Source: Zhihengliuella alba (GTDB taxonomy: Bacteria > Actinomycetota > Actinomycetes > Actinomycetales > Micrococcaceae). From it: a stretch of 64,000 nucleotides of DNA. Below the pieces are notes generated by a model, which saw only the letters and a list, made by a program, of their open reading frames with translations, made no database searches and was not told the DNA's origin. Of the stretch, positions 42,503 through 50,519 are shown piece after piece. Each line of letters starts with the position of its first letter. Position 1 is the stretch's first letter. The stretch spans positions 186,001 to 250,000 of the forward strand of contig NZ_BAABCJ010000006.1 of NCBI RefSeq assembly GCF_039538765.1, in the 5' to 3' direction. The translations under genes were made by a program, and so were the position numbers.

Positions 42503-42942
42503 GCACCGAGAGCACCACCGGCGCGGCCGCCGCCAAGCCGTCCGTCCTCTTCGTCTGCGTGCACAACGCCGGCCGCTCCCAGATGGCGGCCGCGTTCCTG
42601 ACCGCCCTGGCGGGAGACCGGATCGAGGTCCGCTCGGCCGGGTCGCAGCCGGCCGACCGGATCAATCCGGCCGCCGTCGAGGCCATGCGCGAGGTCGGCA
42701 TCGACATGTCGGCCGAGGTGCCGAAGGTCCTGACCGCCGACGCGGTGCAGGCGTCCGACGTGGTCATCACCATGGGCTGCGGCGACGAGTGCCCCTACTT
42801 CCCGGGGAAGCGCTACGAGGACTGGAAGCTCGAGGACCCGGCCGGCCAGGGCCTCGAGTCCGTGCGCCCCATCCGCGATGACATCAAGGGCCGGATCGAG
42901 GCCCTCATCGAGTCGCTCGCCCCGGCGACGGCGGACGAGTAG
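42499..42942 (+). CDS. arsC: Arsenate reductase, LMW-phosphatase type
   Basis: The 147-residue protein has P-loop CVHNAGRS (Cys20, Arg26) and a cysteine pair Cys94/Cys98 in MGCGDECPYFPGKRYEDWKLEDPAGQ. That layout fits the thioredoxin-coupled ArsC family, which uses three cysteines in relay. It makes As(III) for export by Acr3. The 13 or so N-terminal residues are a Ser/Thr/Ala extension. Together with arsC1 it gives the cell two arsenate reductases with different thiol partners. Confidence 0.93.
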   Translation: MSTESTTGAAAAKPSVLFVCVHNAGRSQMAAAFLTALAGDRIEVRSAGSQPADRINPAAVEAMREVGIDMSAEVPKVLTADAVQASDVVITMGCGDECPYFPGKRYEDWKLEDPAGQGLESVRPIRDDIKGRIEALIESLAPATADE

Positions 42943-42970
42943 TCGACCGCGTCGTCGGACGACGACGTAC

Positions 42971-43013
42971 AGAAGCGCCGGTGCCCGCCTCCAGTGGAGG
43001 CGGGCACNCTTCT
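42971..43013. terminator. Bidirectional terminator hairpin between arsC and dimethylglycine oxidase
   Basis: GTGCCCGCCTCC (42981-42992) pairs perfectly with GGAGGCGGGCAC (42996-43007), loop AGT. Outer arms AGAAG (42971-42975) and CTTCT (43009-43013) also match. The two sides differ: five bases on the left correspond to one N on the right. Confidence 0.8.
43008..43008. other. Ambiguous base N
   Basis: The only non-ACGT base seen. It falls on the 3' side of a perfect 12-bp hairpin stem and outside any coding region. It may hide several missing bases. Confidence 0.99.
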
Positions 43014-43027
43014 GTGCCGTCAGCGCG

Positions 43028-45526
43028 TCAGCCGCGGAGCTTGGTCATCTCCGGGTCGACGAGCGGCTCGGCCGCGACCGTCGCCTGAACCCGCTTGCCG
43101 AAGTACTCGACCTCGACCGTGTCGCCGACCTCGGCGCTCTTGGGCAGCCACGCGTAGGCGATGGGCCGGCCCACCGTGTGGCCGAAGGCGGCGCTGGTGA
43201 TGTAGCCGACGACGTCGTCGCCGATGTACACGGGCTCCTTGCCCAGGACCACAGTGGTGCCGTCGTCCACCGTGATGCAGCGCAGGCGCTTGGTCGCCCG
43301 CTCGCGGCGCTCGGGGAGGCCGTCGCGCCCCACGAAGTCGTCCGTCTTGGTGGCCTTGACCGCGAACCCGACGCCGGCCTGGTCCGGCTCGTGCTCGATC
43401 GTCATGTCCGTGCCCCAGGCGCGGAAGCCCTTCTCGATGCGCAGCGAGTTGAAGGCGGCGCGGCCGGCGGCGATGATGCCGTGCTCGCGGCCGGCCTCCC
43501 ACAGCACGTCCCACAGGCGGTGCCCGACGTCGGCGGAGGCGTAGAGCTCCCAGCCGAGCTCGCCGACGTAGGAGAGCCGCATGGCCGTCACGGGGATCCC
43601 GGCGATCGAGATCTGCTTGGTCCGGAAGAACTTGAGGCCCTCGTTGGTCATGTCGTCCTCGGTGACCTTCGAGATGACCTCGCGGGCCAGCGGGCCCCAG
43701 AGGCCGATGCAGCACGTGCCGCCCGTGGTGTCCCGGACGCTGACCCACTGGGACGGGTCCTCCTCGCTCTGGTGGCGGGCCTCGCGGGAGATGTAGGCGT
43801 CGTCGATGCCGCTGTTGATGCCGACCTGGTAGGTCCGCTCGTCGATCCGGGCCACGGTGATGTCGCTGGCGACGCCGCCGGCGCTGTCCAGCAGGAGCGT
43901 GTACGTGACGGCGCCCGGCTTGCGGAGCATCTCGCCGGTGGTCAGGCGCTGGAGCAGCGGGCCGGCGCCCGGGCCGGTCACCTCCAGACGCTTCAGCGGC
44001 GTCATGTCGTACATCGCGACGGCGGTGCGGGTGCGCCAGGCCTCCACGGCGGCGATCGGCGAGTGGAACTGCGCGGCCCAGGAGTCGCGCTCCGGCGGCG
44101 TCCACTCGGCCGGCAGCTCGTCGAGCAGGGCGGCGTTGGCCTCGTACCAGTGCGGCCGCTCCCAGCCGGCGCCCTCGAGGAACACCGCGCCGAGCTCCTG
44201 CTCCTGGGCGAAGAAGGGGCTGACCCGGACGTTGCGCGGGGACACCCGCGGCTGCGAGGGGTGGAGGACGTCGTAGATCTCCACGAAGTTCTGCTGGGAG
44301 GTCTCGGAGACGTAGTCCGGCGTGGTCTGCACGTCCTCGAACCGGTTGAGGTCGCAGCAGCCGAGGTCGGTCTCGGAGCGGCCCTGTGTGAGGAGCTCGG
44401 CGACCGCCTTGCCGACGCCGGCGGCGTGCGTGACCCACACGGCCTCGGCCACGAAGAACCCGTCCAGGTCGCGGGACTCGCCGACCAGCGAGCCGCCGTC
44501 GGGCGTGAAGGAGAAGATGCCGTTGAAGCCGCTCTCGATCTCCGTGTTCGCCACGTCCGGCAGCAGCTCCTTGGTGGCCTCCCACTCGGACTCGAAGTCC
44601 TCCGGCGTGAACGGGAGCGAGGAGGGCATGCGGTCGGCCGTGATCTCGCCCGGCGCGTACGTCGGGAGCGTCTCCAGGTCCACGGGCATGGGCCGGTGGG
44701 CGTAGGAGCCGATGCCGATGCGGTCGCCCCATTCGCGGTAGTACAGGTCGCGGTCCTGGAAGCGCAGGATCGGCAGGCTGGCACCGTTCGGCATCTCGTT
44801 CTTGCCGGCGAGGCTCGGCAGCGCGGTGGTCTTCACGTACTGGTGCGCCAGCGGCAGCAGCGGGATCCGCGTGCCGGCCATCGCGCCGATCGCCGGCCCC
44901 CAGAAGCCGGCGCAGCTGACCACGATGTCGGCCTCGAACCGGTCCTCGCCGGCGAGCACGGCGCGGACGCGGCCGCCCGACTGCTCGATGCCGGTGACCG
45001 TGGTCCGGTCCCGGTACTCCACGCCCTGGGCACGCGTTCGCTCGATGAGCAGCTGCGTGGCCTGGGCGGCGAGCGCCAGGCCGTCGTTGGGGGTGTGGAG
45101 CCCGCCGAGGACCATGTCCGGGTTCAGCAGCGGGTACATCTTCCGGCAGGCCTCGGCGTCGATCACCTCGGCCTCGATGCCCCAGGCCCGGTTCCAGCCG
45201 GCGCGCCGGTGCAGGTCCGCGAGGCGCTCCTCGTTGGTCGCGATCTCCAGGCCGCCGACCGCGCGGAAGGAGCCGCGCCCGTCGGGGCCGATGAGCGAGT
45301 GGGACTTCTCGATGGTGTAGCTGGCGAACTCGGCCATGGTCTTCGCGCCGTTGGAGGAGAACACCAGTCCTGGCGCATGCGACGTCGACCCGCCCGGCAG
45401 CCCGAGCGGGCCCTGTTCGAGGACGAGCGTGTTGGTCCAGCCGCGCTGGGCCAGCTCGTCGGCCAGGTTGGCACCGACGGTGCCGGCTCCGATGATGACA
45501 ACGCGTGGAGCGGTCTTCGACGTCAC
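43028..45526 (-). CDS. dmg: Dimethylglycine oxidase
   Basis: The 832-residue protein matches Arthrobacter globiformis dimethylglycine oxidase along its full length from memory. The N-terminal FAD domain starts VVIIGAGTVGANLADELAQRGW. STSHAPGLVF carries the histidine (residue 50) equivalent to the covalent-flavin histidine. A C-terminal GcvT-like folate domain (about 430-830) includes DMTPLKRLEVTGPGA and RLSYVGELGWELY. It oxidises dimethylglycine to sarcosine and passes the methyl carbon to tetrahydrofolate. The start is GTG 45526, with AGGAG upstream. A 91-bp gap separates it from the reductase gene before it. Confidence 0.95.
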   Translation of the reverse strand: MTSKTAPRVVIIGAGTVGANLADELAQRGWTNTLVLEQGPLGLPGGSTSHAPGLVFSSNGAKTMAEFASYTIEKSHSLIGPDGRGSFRAVGGLEIATNEERLADLHRRAGWNRAWGIEAEVIDAEACRKMYPLLNPDMVLGGLHTPNDGLALAAQATQLLIERTRAQGVEYRDRTTVTGIEQSGGRVRAVLAGEDRFEADIVVSCAGFWGPAIGAMAGTRIPLLPLAHQYVKTTALPSLAGKNEMPNGASLPILRFQDRDLYYREWGDRIGIGSYAHRPMPVDLETLPTYAPGEITADRMPSSLPFTPEDFESEWEATKELLPDVANTEIESGFNGIFSFTPDGGSLVGESRDLDGFFVAEAVWVTHAAGVGKAVAELLTQGRSETDLGCCDLNRFEDVQTTPDYVSETSQQNFVEIYDVLHPSQPRVSPRNVRVSPFFAQEQELGAVFLEGAGWERPHWYEANAALLDELPAEWTPPERDSWAAQFHSPIAAVEAWRTRTAVAMYDMTPLKRLEVTGPGAGPLLQRLTTGEMLRKPGAVTYTLLLDSAGGVASDITVARIDERTYQVGINSGIDDAYISREARHQSEEDPSQWVSVRDTTGGTCCIGLWGPLAREVISKVTEDDMTNEGLKFFRTKQISIAGIPVTAMRLSYVGELGWELYASADVGHRLWDVLWEAGREHGIIAAGRAAFNSLRIEKGFRAWGTDMTIEHEPDQAGVGFAVKATKTDDFVGRDGLPERRERATKRLRCITVDDGTTVVLGKEPVYIGDDVVGYITSAAFGHTVGRPIAYAWLPKSAEVGDTVEVEYFGKRVQATVAAEPLVDPEMTKLRG

Positions 45527-45617
45527 AGGGGACTCCTACTGCTGGTGGGGATGCTGGAACTGCGGGCACGGTGGATGCGCCCGCCGAGATACGGGTGGTT
45601 GATGGCTGTGGGCCGGT

Positions 45618-47066
45618 TCAGGCGTCGACGACGAGGTCCGTGTTGGCCGTGGAGCAGCACGGCAGGAACTTGCCGGCCTCGATCTCGCGGGCGCGGATGC
45701 CGCCCTGGTGGTTCATGTCCACCTCGCCCTCGAGCTTGACGATCTTGCAGGAGCCGCACATGCCCTCCTGGCAGTTCGCGCCGATCCTGACGCCGGCCTT
45801 GCGGGCGGCGCCGAGGATCTGCTGCCCCGGGTCGATCCGGACGTTGACCCGGCTGCGGACGAAGGACATGGTCAGGGCGCCCTCGCCGTGGACCTGGAAC
45901 GACGACGGGTCGGCCGGCGCCTCGTCGGACCCCGCCGCAGCGGAGCTGTCCTGCTCGGCGACGCCCTCGTCGATCCAGGCGTAGTCCTCGGCGGCCGGCT
46001 CGTCGACGACCTCCGCGCCGGCCTCGGCCGCCGCGTCGGTCCCCGGTTCCGAGTGGCCGGTCAGGACGGCGTCGTACCCGCTGCCGTAGAGCTCCAGGGC
46101 GGCGGGCTGCTGCTCGTAGAACTCCTCGTTCGCCGCGGCGATCTCCTCGGCGATCTCGCCGGCGAGGGCCACCTCCTCCTTGTACTCGAGGATGGTCTCG
46201 CGGCTGCCGTTGAAGGACTCGACGTGGAAGGACGTATCGTCCACGTCCAGGCGCTCGAGGATCTTGCCGGCCACGTCGAGGTAGGGCTCCGGCCCGCAGG
46301 CGTAGACCTGACGGCCGTTCGCGTCCGGGGCGACCTCCTCGATCATCTCGGCGGTGAGCCGGCCGACCATGCCCTGCCACTTGCCGGGGGCGCTGCGGTC
46401 CCCGAGCGAGTAGTAGACCTTGATCCGCGAGTCCACCGAGGCGATGTACTCGAGCTCCTTCGAGAAGGCGAAGGCTCCCGGCGCGGCGCCGTGGTACAGG
46501 ACCACGACGTCGGCCCGGCCGGGGAGGGAGTGGATGGTGCGGATCATGGACATCAGGGGCGTGATGCCCGCCCCCGCCGCGAGGAAGAGGTAGCGGGCGC
46601 GGCGGTCGTGGTCCGGCAGGTGGAACGCGCCCACCGGCCCGAGGACCTCGAGGATCGTGCCGGGCCTGACGTTCTGGTGGACCCACGGGGAGACCTTGCC
46701 GCCGTCGTCGCGCTTGACCGTGATGGCGAACGCCCAGGGCTGGGTGGGGGCGCTGGAGATGGAGTAGCTCCGGTTGACCGGCTCCTCGTCCGGCCCGTTC
46801 ACCGGGAACGCGATGTTCAGGTACTGGCCGGGGCGGAACGCCAGCGGCGCCCCGTCGGTCCGGCGCAGGACGAACGTCATCATGTTCCCGGCCTCGGGGA
46901 CCGTCTCCACGCACTCCGCCAGGAACTCCTGGGGATGCCAGGGGCCGAGGGCACGTGCCGCGCCGGCCGCCTCGGCCGAGCTCTGCAGCACGCGGTTCCA
47001 CGGCATCTCCAGCCCGCGGACCCGCAGGACGTCGGGAATGGCCGTGCTGGTGGTGCTGATGGTCAT
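45618..47066 (-). CDS. gbcB: Glycine betaine monooxygenase reductase component
   Basis: The 482-residue protein has an FAD domain (NRSYSISSAP, about 98-107) and an NAD domain (GAGITPLMS, about 165-173, and YACGPEPYL, about 255-263). A C-terminal 2Fe-2S ferredoxin domain has Cys432, Cys437, Cys440 and Cys470. It moves electrons from NADH to the Rieske oxygenase GbcA. A very acidic, Ala/Glu-rich linker of about 105 residues (about 290-395) joins the reductase and ferredoxin parts and is longer than I would expect. The start overlaps the gbcA stop by 4 bp. Confidence 0.9.
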   Translation of the reverse strand: MTISTTSTAIPDVLRVRGLEMPWNRVLQSSAEAAGAARALGPWHPQEFLAECVETVPEAGNMMTFVLRRTDGAPLAFRPGQYLNIAFPVNGPDEEPVNRSYSISSAPTQPWAFAITVKRDDGGKVSPWVHQNVRPGTILEVLGPVGAFHLPDHDRRARYLFLAAGAGITPLMSMIRTIHSLPGRADVVVLYHGAAPGAFAFSKELEYIASVDSRIKVYYSLGDRSAPGKWQGMVGRLTAEMIEEVAPDANGRQVYACGPEPYLDVAGKILERLDVDDTSFHVESFNGSRETILEYKEEVALAGEIAEEIAAANEEFYEQQPAALELYGSGYDAVLTGHSEPGTDAAAEAGAEVVDEPAAEDYAWIDEGVAEQDSSAAAGSDEAPADPSSFQVHGEGALTMSFVRSRVNVRIDPGQQILGAARKAGVRIGANCQEGMCGSCKIVKLEGEVDMNHQGGIRAREIEAGKFLPCCSTANTDLVVDA

Positions 47067-48409
47067 GCCAGGTGCTCCTGCATCCGCTGCACGTACCAGT
47101 TGATGAAGGCCTCCACCTGGTACTCGCTCTTCATGTACGGGCCGGGCTCGTAGGCGGGGCTCGCGGCGCCGCGCTGGCACAGCTCCACGAAGTTCTTGTC
47201 CTGGAGGTTGGTCTGCTTCCAGGTGTACGTCAGCGTCTCGAGGTCGTAGTCGACCCCCTCCACGGCGTCGTCGGCGACGAGCCAGGTGGTGCGCACCAGG
47301 GTCTGGTGCTCGTTGATCGGGAACGCCGAGAACGTGATGACGTGATCGGACATGAAGTGGAACCAGCTGTTGGGCTGCAAATGCATGGAGCAACGGCCCA
47401 GGCGGAAGTCGCGCAGGTCGCCGAGCAGCTTCTTGGACAGGCGGCGCCCGCTGGCCGAGAAGGACTCGCCCGCGCCGTCGAGCGGCTCGCGGGAGATGCG
47501 GTAGCCGGCGATCCGCGTGTCCAGCTCCTCGAGGACCTCGTAGGGCAGCCCGTAGCGCACGCAGCGGTCCTTGAGGGCCTGGTCGGCCTGGACGTTCCGG
47601 TCCCAGACGTCCTCCAGGTGCGGCGGGATGATCCCCTCGGTCAGGCCCCACGTGGGGAACAGCGAGCAGGCCAGCTCGGGGTGGCCGTCGCAGTGATAGC
47701 ACTCGCGGTTGTTCTCCATGACGAGCTTCCAGTTGCCCTCCTCCACCAGCTCCTGCTGGAAGGCGACCTTGGCGCTGGAGAGCTCGTGCGGCGCCAGGTA
47801 GGGCTCGAAGATCCGCGAGACCTCGTCGAAGTCCTCCGGCGGCTCGGCCGCGAGGCAGACGAACACCAGGCCGGCGACCACGCGGCTGTGGGCGCGCTTG
47901 AGGCCGAAGCAGCCCTTGTCGAAGGTCGCCTCGCCGGGGGCGGAGGCGTGCACGAGGGCGCCCTCGGGCGAGTAAGTCCACGAGTGGTAGCCGCACACGA
48001 GGTTGCCGGTGGTGCCGGCCGCCTCGGTGAGGACCCTCGCCCCGCGGTGGCGGCACACGTTGTGGAGGACGTTGACGCCCTCCTCCGTGCGGAGCACGAT
48101 CAGCGAGTAGGGGCCGTAGTCGACGGTCACGTAGTCGCCCGGCTCGGGGATCTCGGCGACGCTGGCGGCGAAGAGCCAGTGCTGGCCGAAGATGCCCTCC
48201 ATGTCGGCGGTGAAGAGCGTCGGATCGGTGTAGAAGGGGGCGTCGAGCGAATAGCCCTTGCGCCGGTTGTCGAACAGCTCCCGGATCTCGGAGCGCTGCT
48301 CCTCGGTGACGGCGGAGAGCCGTCCCTTGCGGGTGGCCGGTGCCCGTCCGGCCACAGCCTTGCTCTCGCCGACGGGCGTCTTGGCTGCGGTCTTAACTGC
48401 AGGGTTCAA
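47063..48409 (-). CDS. gbcA: Glycine betaine monooxygenase, Rieske oxygenase
   Basis: The 448-residue protein has a Rieske motif C119-R-H121 and C139-x2-H142 (CRHRGA to CGYHSW). The catalytic iron segment ENNRECYHCDGHPE follows. It removes a methyl from glycine betaine to give dimethylglycine and formaldehyde. The start is uncertain. I chose TTG 48409 because GAGGGAG lies 7 nt upstream and the family-like sequence begins soon after. ATG starts at 48454 or 48502 in the same frame lack a Shine-Dalgarno and would add 15 or 31 basic residues. A LysR gene is divergent from it. Confidence 0.88.
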   Translation of the reverse strand: MNPAVKTAAKTPVGESKAVAGRAPATRKGRLSAVTEEQRSEIRELFDNRRKGYSLDAPFYTDPTLFTADMEGIFGQHWLFAASVAEIPEPGDYVTVDYGPYSLIVLRTEEGVNVLHNVCRHRGARVLTEAAGTTGNLVCGYHSWTYSPEGALVHASAPGEATFDKGCFGLKRAHSRVVAGLVFVCLAAEPPEDFDEVSRIFEPYLAPHELSSAKVAFQQELVEEGNWKLVMENNRECYHCDGHPELACSLFPTWGLTEGIIPPHLEDVWDRNVQADQALKDRCVRYGLPYEVLEELDTRIAGYRISREPLDGAGESFSASGRRLSKKLLGDLRDFRLGRCSMHLQPNSWFHFMSDHVITFSAFPINEHQTLVRTTWLVADDAVEGVDYDLETLTYTWKQTNLQDKNFVELCQRGAASPAYEPGPYMKSEYQVEAFINWYVQRMQEHLA

Positions 48410-48526
48410 TCGAATTCTCCCTCGAAATGCATCCCGCCGGTGCCGGCGGATCATCGTGCCTGGCCGGTCCGAGACGACCGGGAACCTGCTGGTGTCCTTC
48501 AAGCGTAAGAAGCGTCACAGTCCAAA

Positions 48527-48541
48527 GAAAGCTCCACTTTC
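48527..48541. promoter_or_regulatory. Inverted repeat in the LysR-gbcA divergent region
   Basis: GAAAG (48527-48531), CTCCA, CTTTC (48537-48541). It is AT-richer than its surroundings and lies 27 nt before the LysR start and about 120 nt before gbcA. It is a candidate LysR-family binding site. Confidence 0.4.
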
Positions 48542-48567
48542 TGGCCGATACCGTGCAGGATTAGTGG

Positions 48568-49485
48568 ATGATCGATCAGCGCCTTCTGACCCTCCGTGCC
48601 TTCGCCATGTGCGGCACGGTATCGGCTACCGCAGAGCTCACCGGTTACTCCAGATCGGCGATCTCGGCGCAGCTGCGCGAGCTCCAGCAGTCGCTCGGGA
48701 TGAGGCTGCTGGTGAAGGACGGGCGGGGGCTCCGGCTGACCAGCACGGGGCGCTACCTGGTGAACCAGACGGACTCGCTGGTGACGGAGTGGGACCGGAT
48801 CAGATCGGAGGCGCTGACGGCCGGCGGGCAGACGCAGCGGCGGTTCGGCATCGGCGGCTTCTCCACCGCCGCGTCGAGCCTCCTCGCCCCGCTGGCCTCC
48901 GAGCTGAGGACGTCCCGGCCGGACGTGCAGGTGCAGATGGTGGAGGCCAGCCCGGAGCGGTGCTTCGACCTGCTCCTGACCGAGCGGATCGACCTGGCCG
49001 TGGTGGTCGCCATGCAGGCCGCCTCCCACGTGGACGGGGACCCGCGCTTCGAGCTGACGCCGCTGCTGGACGACCCGCTGGACGTCATGGTGCCCTCCGC
49101 CCACCCCCTGGCCGAGCGCGAGACGGTGCGCCTGGAGGACCTGGCGCAGGAGCCGTGGATCACCGCGGCCCCCGGCTCGACCTACCACACGCTCTTCACG
49201 GCCGCCTTCACCGCGGTCGGCGTGACCCCGCGGATCGAGCACGAGGCGATCGAGTGGGAGACCGCCACCGCGTGGGTCGGCGCCGGCCTGGGCATCGGGC
49301 TCGTGCCGCGGCTCTTCCGGCTCGGCGCGGCGGAGAACGTCACCCGGCTCCATCTCGAGGGCCCGTGGCAGCCGACCCGGCGGATCATCGCGGCGGTGCG
49401 CAGCGGGACGCAGGACTCGCCGCTGGTGCGCTCCTCGCTGGAGTGCCTGAAGGCGACCGCCCGCGGGATCCTCTCGCGCTCCTGA
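48568..49485 (+). CDS. LysR-family transcriptional regulator
   Basis: The 305-residue protein has an N-terminal winged HTH (LLTLRAFAMCGTVSATAELTGYSRSAISAQLRELQQSLG, about residues 6-44). A substrate-binding domain follows, with GIGGFSTAASSLLAPLASEL near residue 93. It is transcribed away from gbcA-gbcB-dmg and most likely controls them, perhaps with glycine betaine or dimethylglycine as signal. No good Shine-Dalgarno is seen before ATG 48568. Confidence 0.9.
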   Translation: MIDQRLLTLRAFAMCGTVSATAELTGYSRSAISAQLRELQQSLGMRLLVKDGRGLRLTSTGRYLVNQTDSLVTEWDRIRSEALTAGGQTQRRFGIGGFSTAASSLLAPLASELRTSRPDVQVQMVEASPERCFDLLLTERIDLAVVVAMQAASHVDGDPRFELTPLLDDPLDVMVPSAHPLAERETVRLEDLAQEPWITAAPGSTYHTLFTAAFTAVGVTPRIEHEAIEWETATAWVGAGLGIGLVPRLFRLGAAENVTRLHLEGPWQPTRRIIAAVRSGTQDSPLVRSSLECLKATARGILSRS

Positions 49486-49552
49486 ACGGGACCGCGCGGG
49501 TCCGAACGGACCTCCGGGCCTGGCCGCGCCCGCGGCGCCCGTCGCCGGGCAT

Positions 49553-49593
49553 GCGTACGACGACGACGGGAGTCTCCCGTCGTCGTCGTACGC
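49553..49593. terminator. Very strong hairpin between LysR gene and purU
   Basis: GCGTACGACGACGACGGGA (49553-49571) pairs over all 19 bases with its exact complement at 49575-49593. The loop is GTC. It serves both convergent genes. Confidence 0.85.
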
Positions 49594-49632
49594 GGTGCCG
49601 GCCCGGACCCGGGCTGCCGGGCGTGCCCCGGC

Positions 49633-50505
49633 CTAGCGGAGGACCACCGTCCGCGAGTCGTGGAGCATGACGCGGCCCTCGCAGTGCCAGCGCACCGCGT
49701 CGGAGAGGGCCTTGCGCTCGGTGTCCCGACCCGCGGCGACCAGGTCCTCGGGCCCGAAGGAGTGGTCGACCTGCTGCACCTGCTGGGCGATGATCGGCCC
49801 CTCGTCCAGCTCGCTGTTGACGTAGTGCGCCGTGGCGCCCACGGTCTTCACCCCGCGCTCGAACGCCTGGTGGTACGGCTTGGCGCCCTTGAACGACGGC
49901 AGGAAGGAGTGGTGGATGTTGATGATCCGCCCCTCCATCTTGGTGGCCAGGGAGTCGGAGAGGACCTGCATGTAGCGGGCGAGCACCACCAGGTCGATCT
50001 CGAACCGGTCCGTCAGGTCCAGCAGCTTCTGCTCCGCCTCGGCCTTGGTGTCCGGGGTGACGGGGATGTGGTAGAAGGGGATGCCGTGCCACTCCACGGA
50101 CCGCTGGTGGTCGCGGTGGTTGGAGACCACCGCGGCGATCTCCACCGGGAGCTCACCGATGCGCGCGCGGTAGAGCAGGTCGTTGAGGCAGTGGTCGAAC
50201 TTGGAGACCATGATCAGGACGCGGCGCTTCTGCCCCGCCGGCAGCAGCTCCCAGCGGGCGTCGCCGCCGTCGACCAGCTTGGCGATGTCGCGGCGCACGT
50301 TCGCCGCCGCCTGGTCGGCGTCCACGCCGTCGCCGATGGTGAAGTGCACGCGGGCGAAGAAGTGCCCGGCGCGCGGGTCGTCGAACGTCTTCAGCTCCAC
50401 GATGTCCCCGCCGTGCTCCAGGAGGACGCCGGTCAGTGCATGCACGATGCCGGGCTTCTCCGGGCAGTCGAAGGTCAGGACGTAGTCCCGGGCGGTCTCA
50501 CCCAT
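49633..50505 (-). CDS. purU: Formyltetrahydrofolate deformylase
   Basis: The 290-residue protein has an N-terminal ACT domain (YVLTFDCPEKPGIVHALTGVLLEHGGDI). The formyltransferase-like domain has INIHHSFLPSFKGAKPYHQAFERGVK and TAHYVNSELDEGPII, with the conserved Asn-His-Asp. It hydrolyses 10-formyl-THF to formate and THF. It ends the glyA-sox operon, 14 bp after sdaA. There it can recycle folate loaded with methyl carbons from dimethylglycine and sarcosine. AGGAG precedes the ATG. Confidence 0.94.
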   Translation of the reverse strand: MGETARDYVLTFDCPEKPGIVHALTGVLLEHGGDIVELKTFDDPRAGHFFARVHFTIGDGVDADQAAANVRRDIAKLVDGGDARWELLPAGQKRRVLIMVSKFDHCLNDLLYRARIGELPVEIAAVVSNHRDHQRSVEWHGIPFYHIPVTPDTKAEAEQKLLDLTDRFEIDLVVLARYMQVLSDSLATKMEGRIINIHHSFLPSFKGAKPYHQAFERGVKTVGATAHYVNSELDEGPIIAQQVQQVDHSFGPEDLVAAGRDTERKALSDAVRWHCEGRVMLHDSRTVVLR

Positions 50506-50519
50506 GTTTGCTCCTATTC

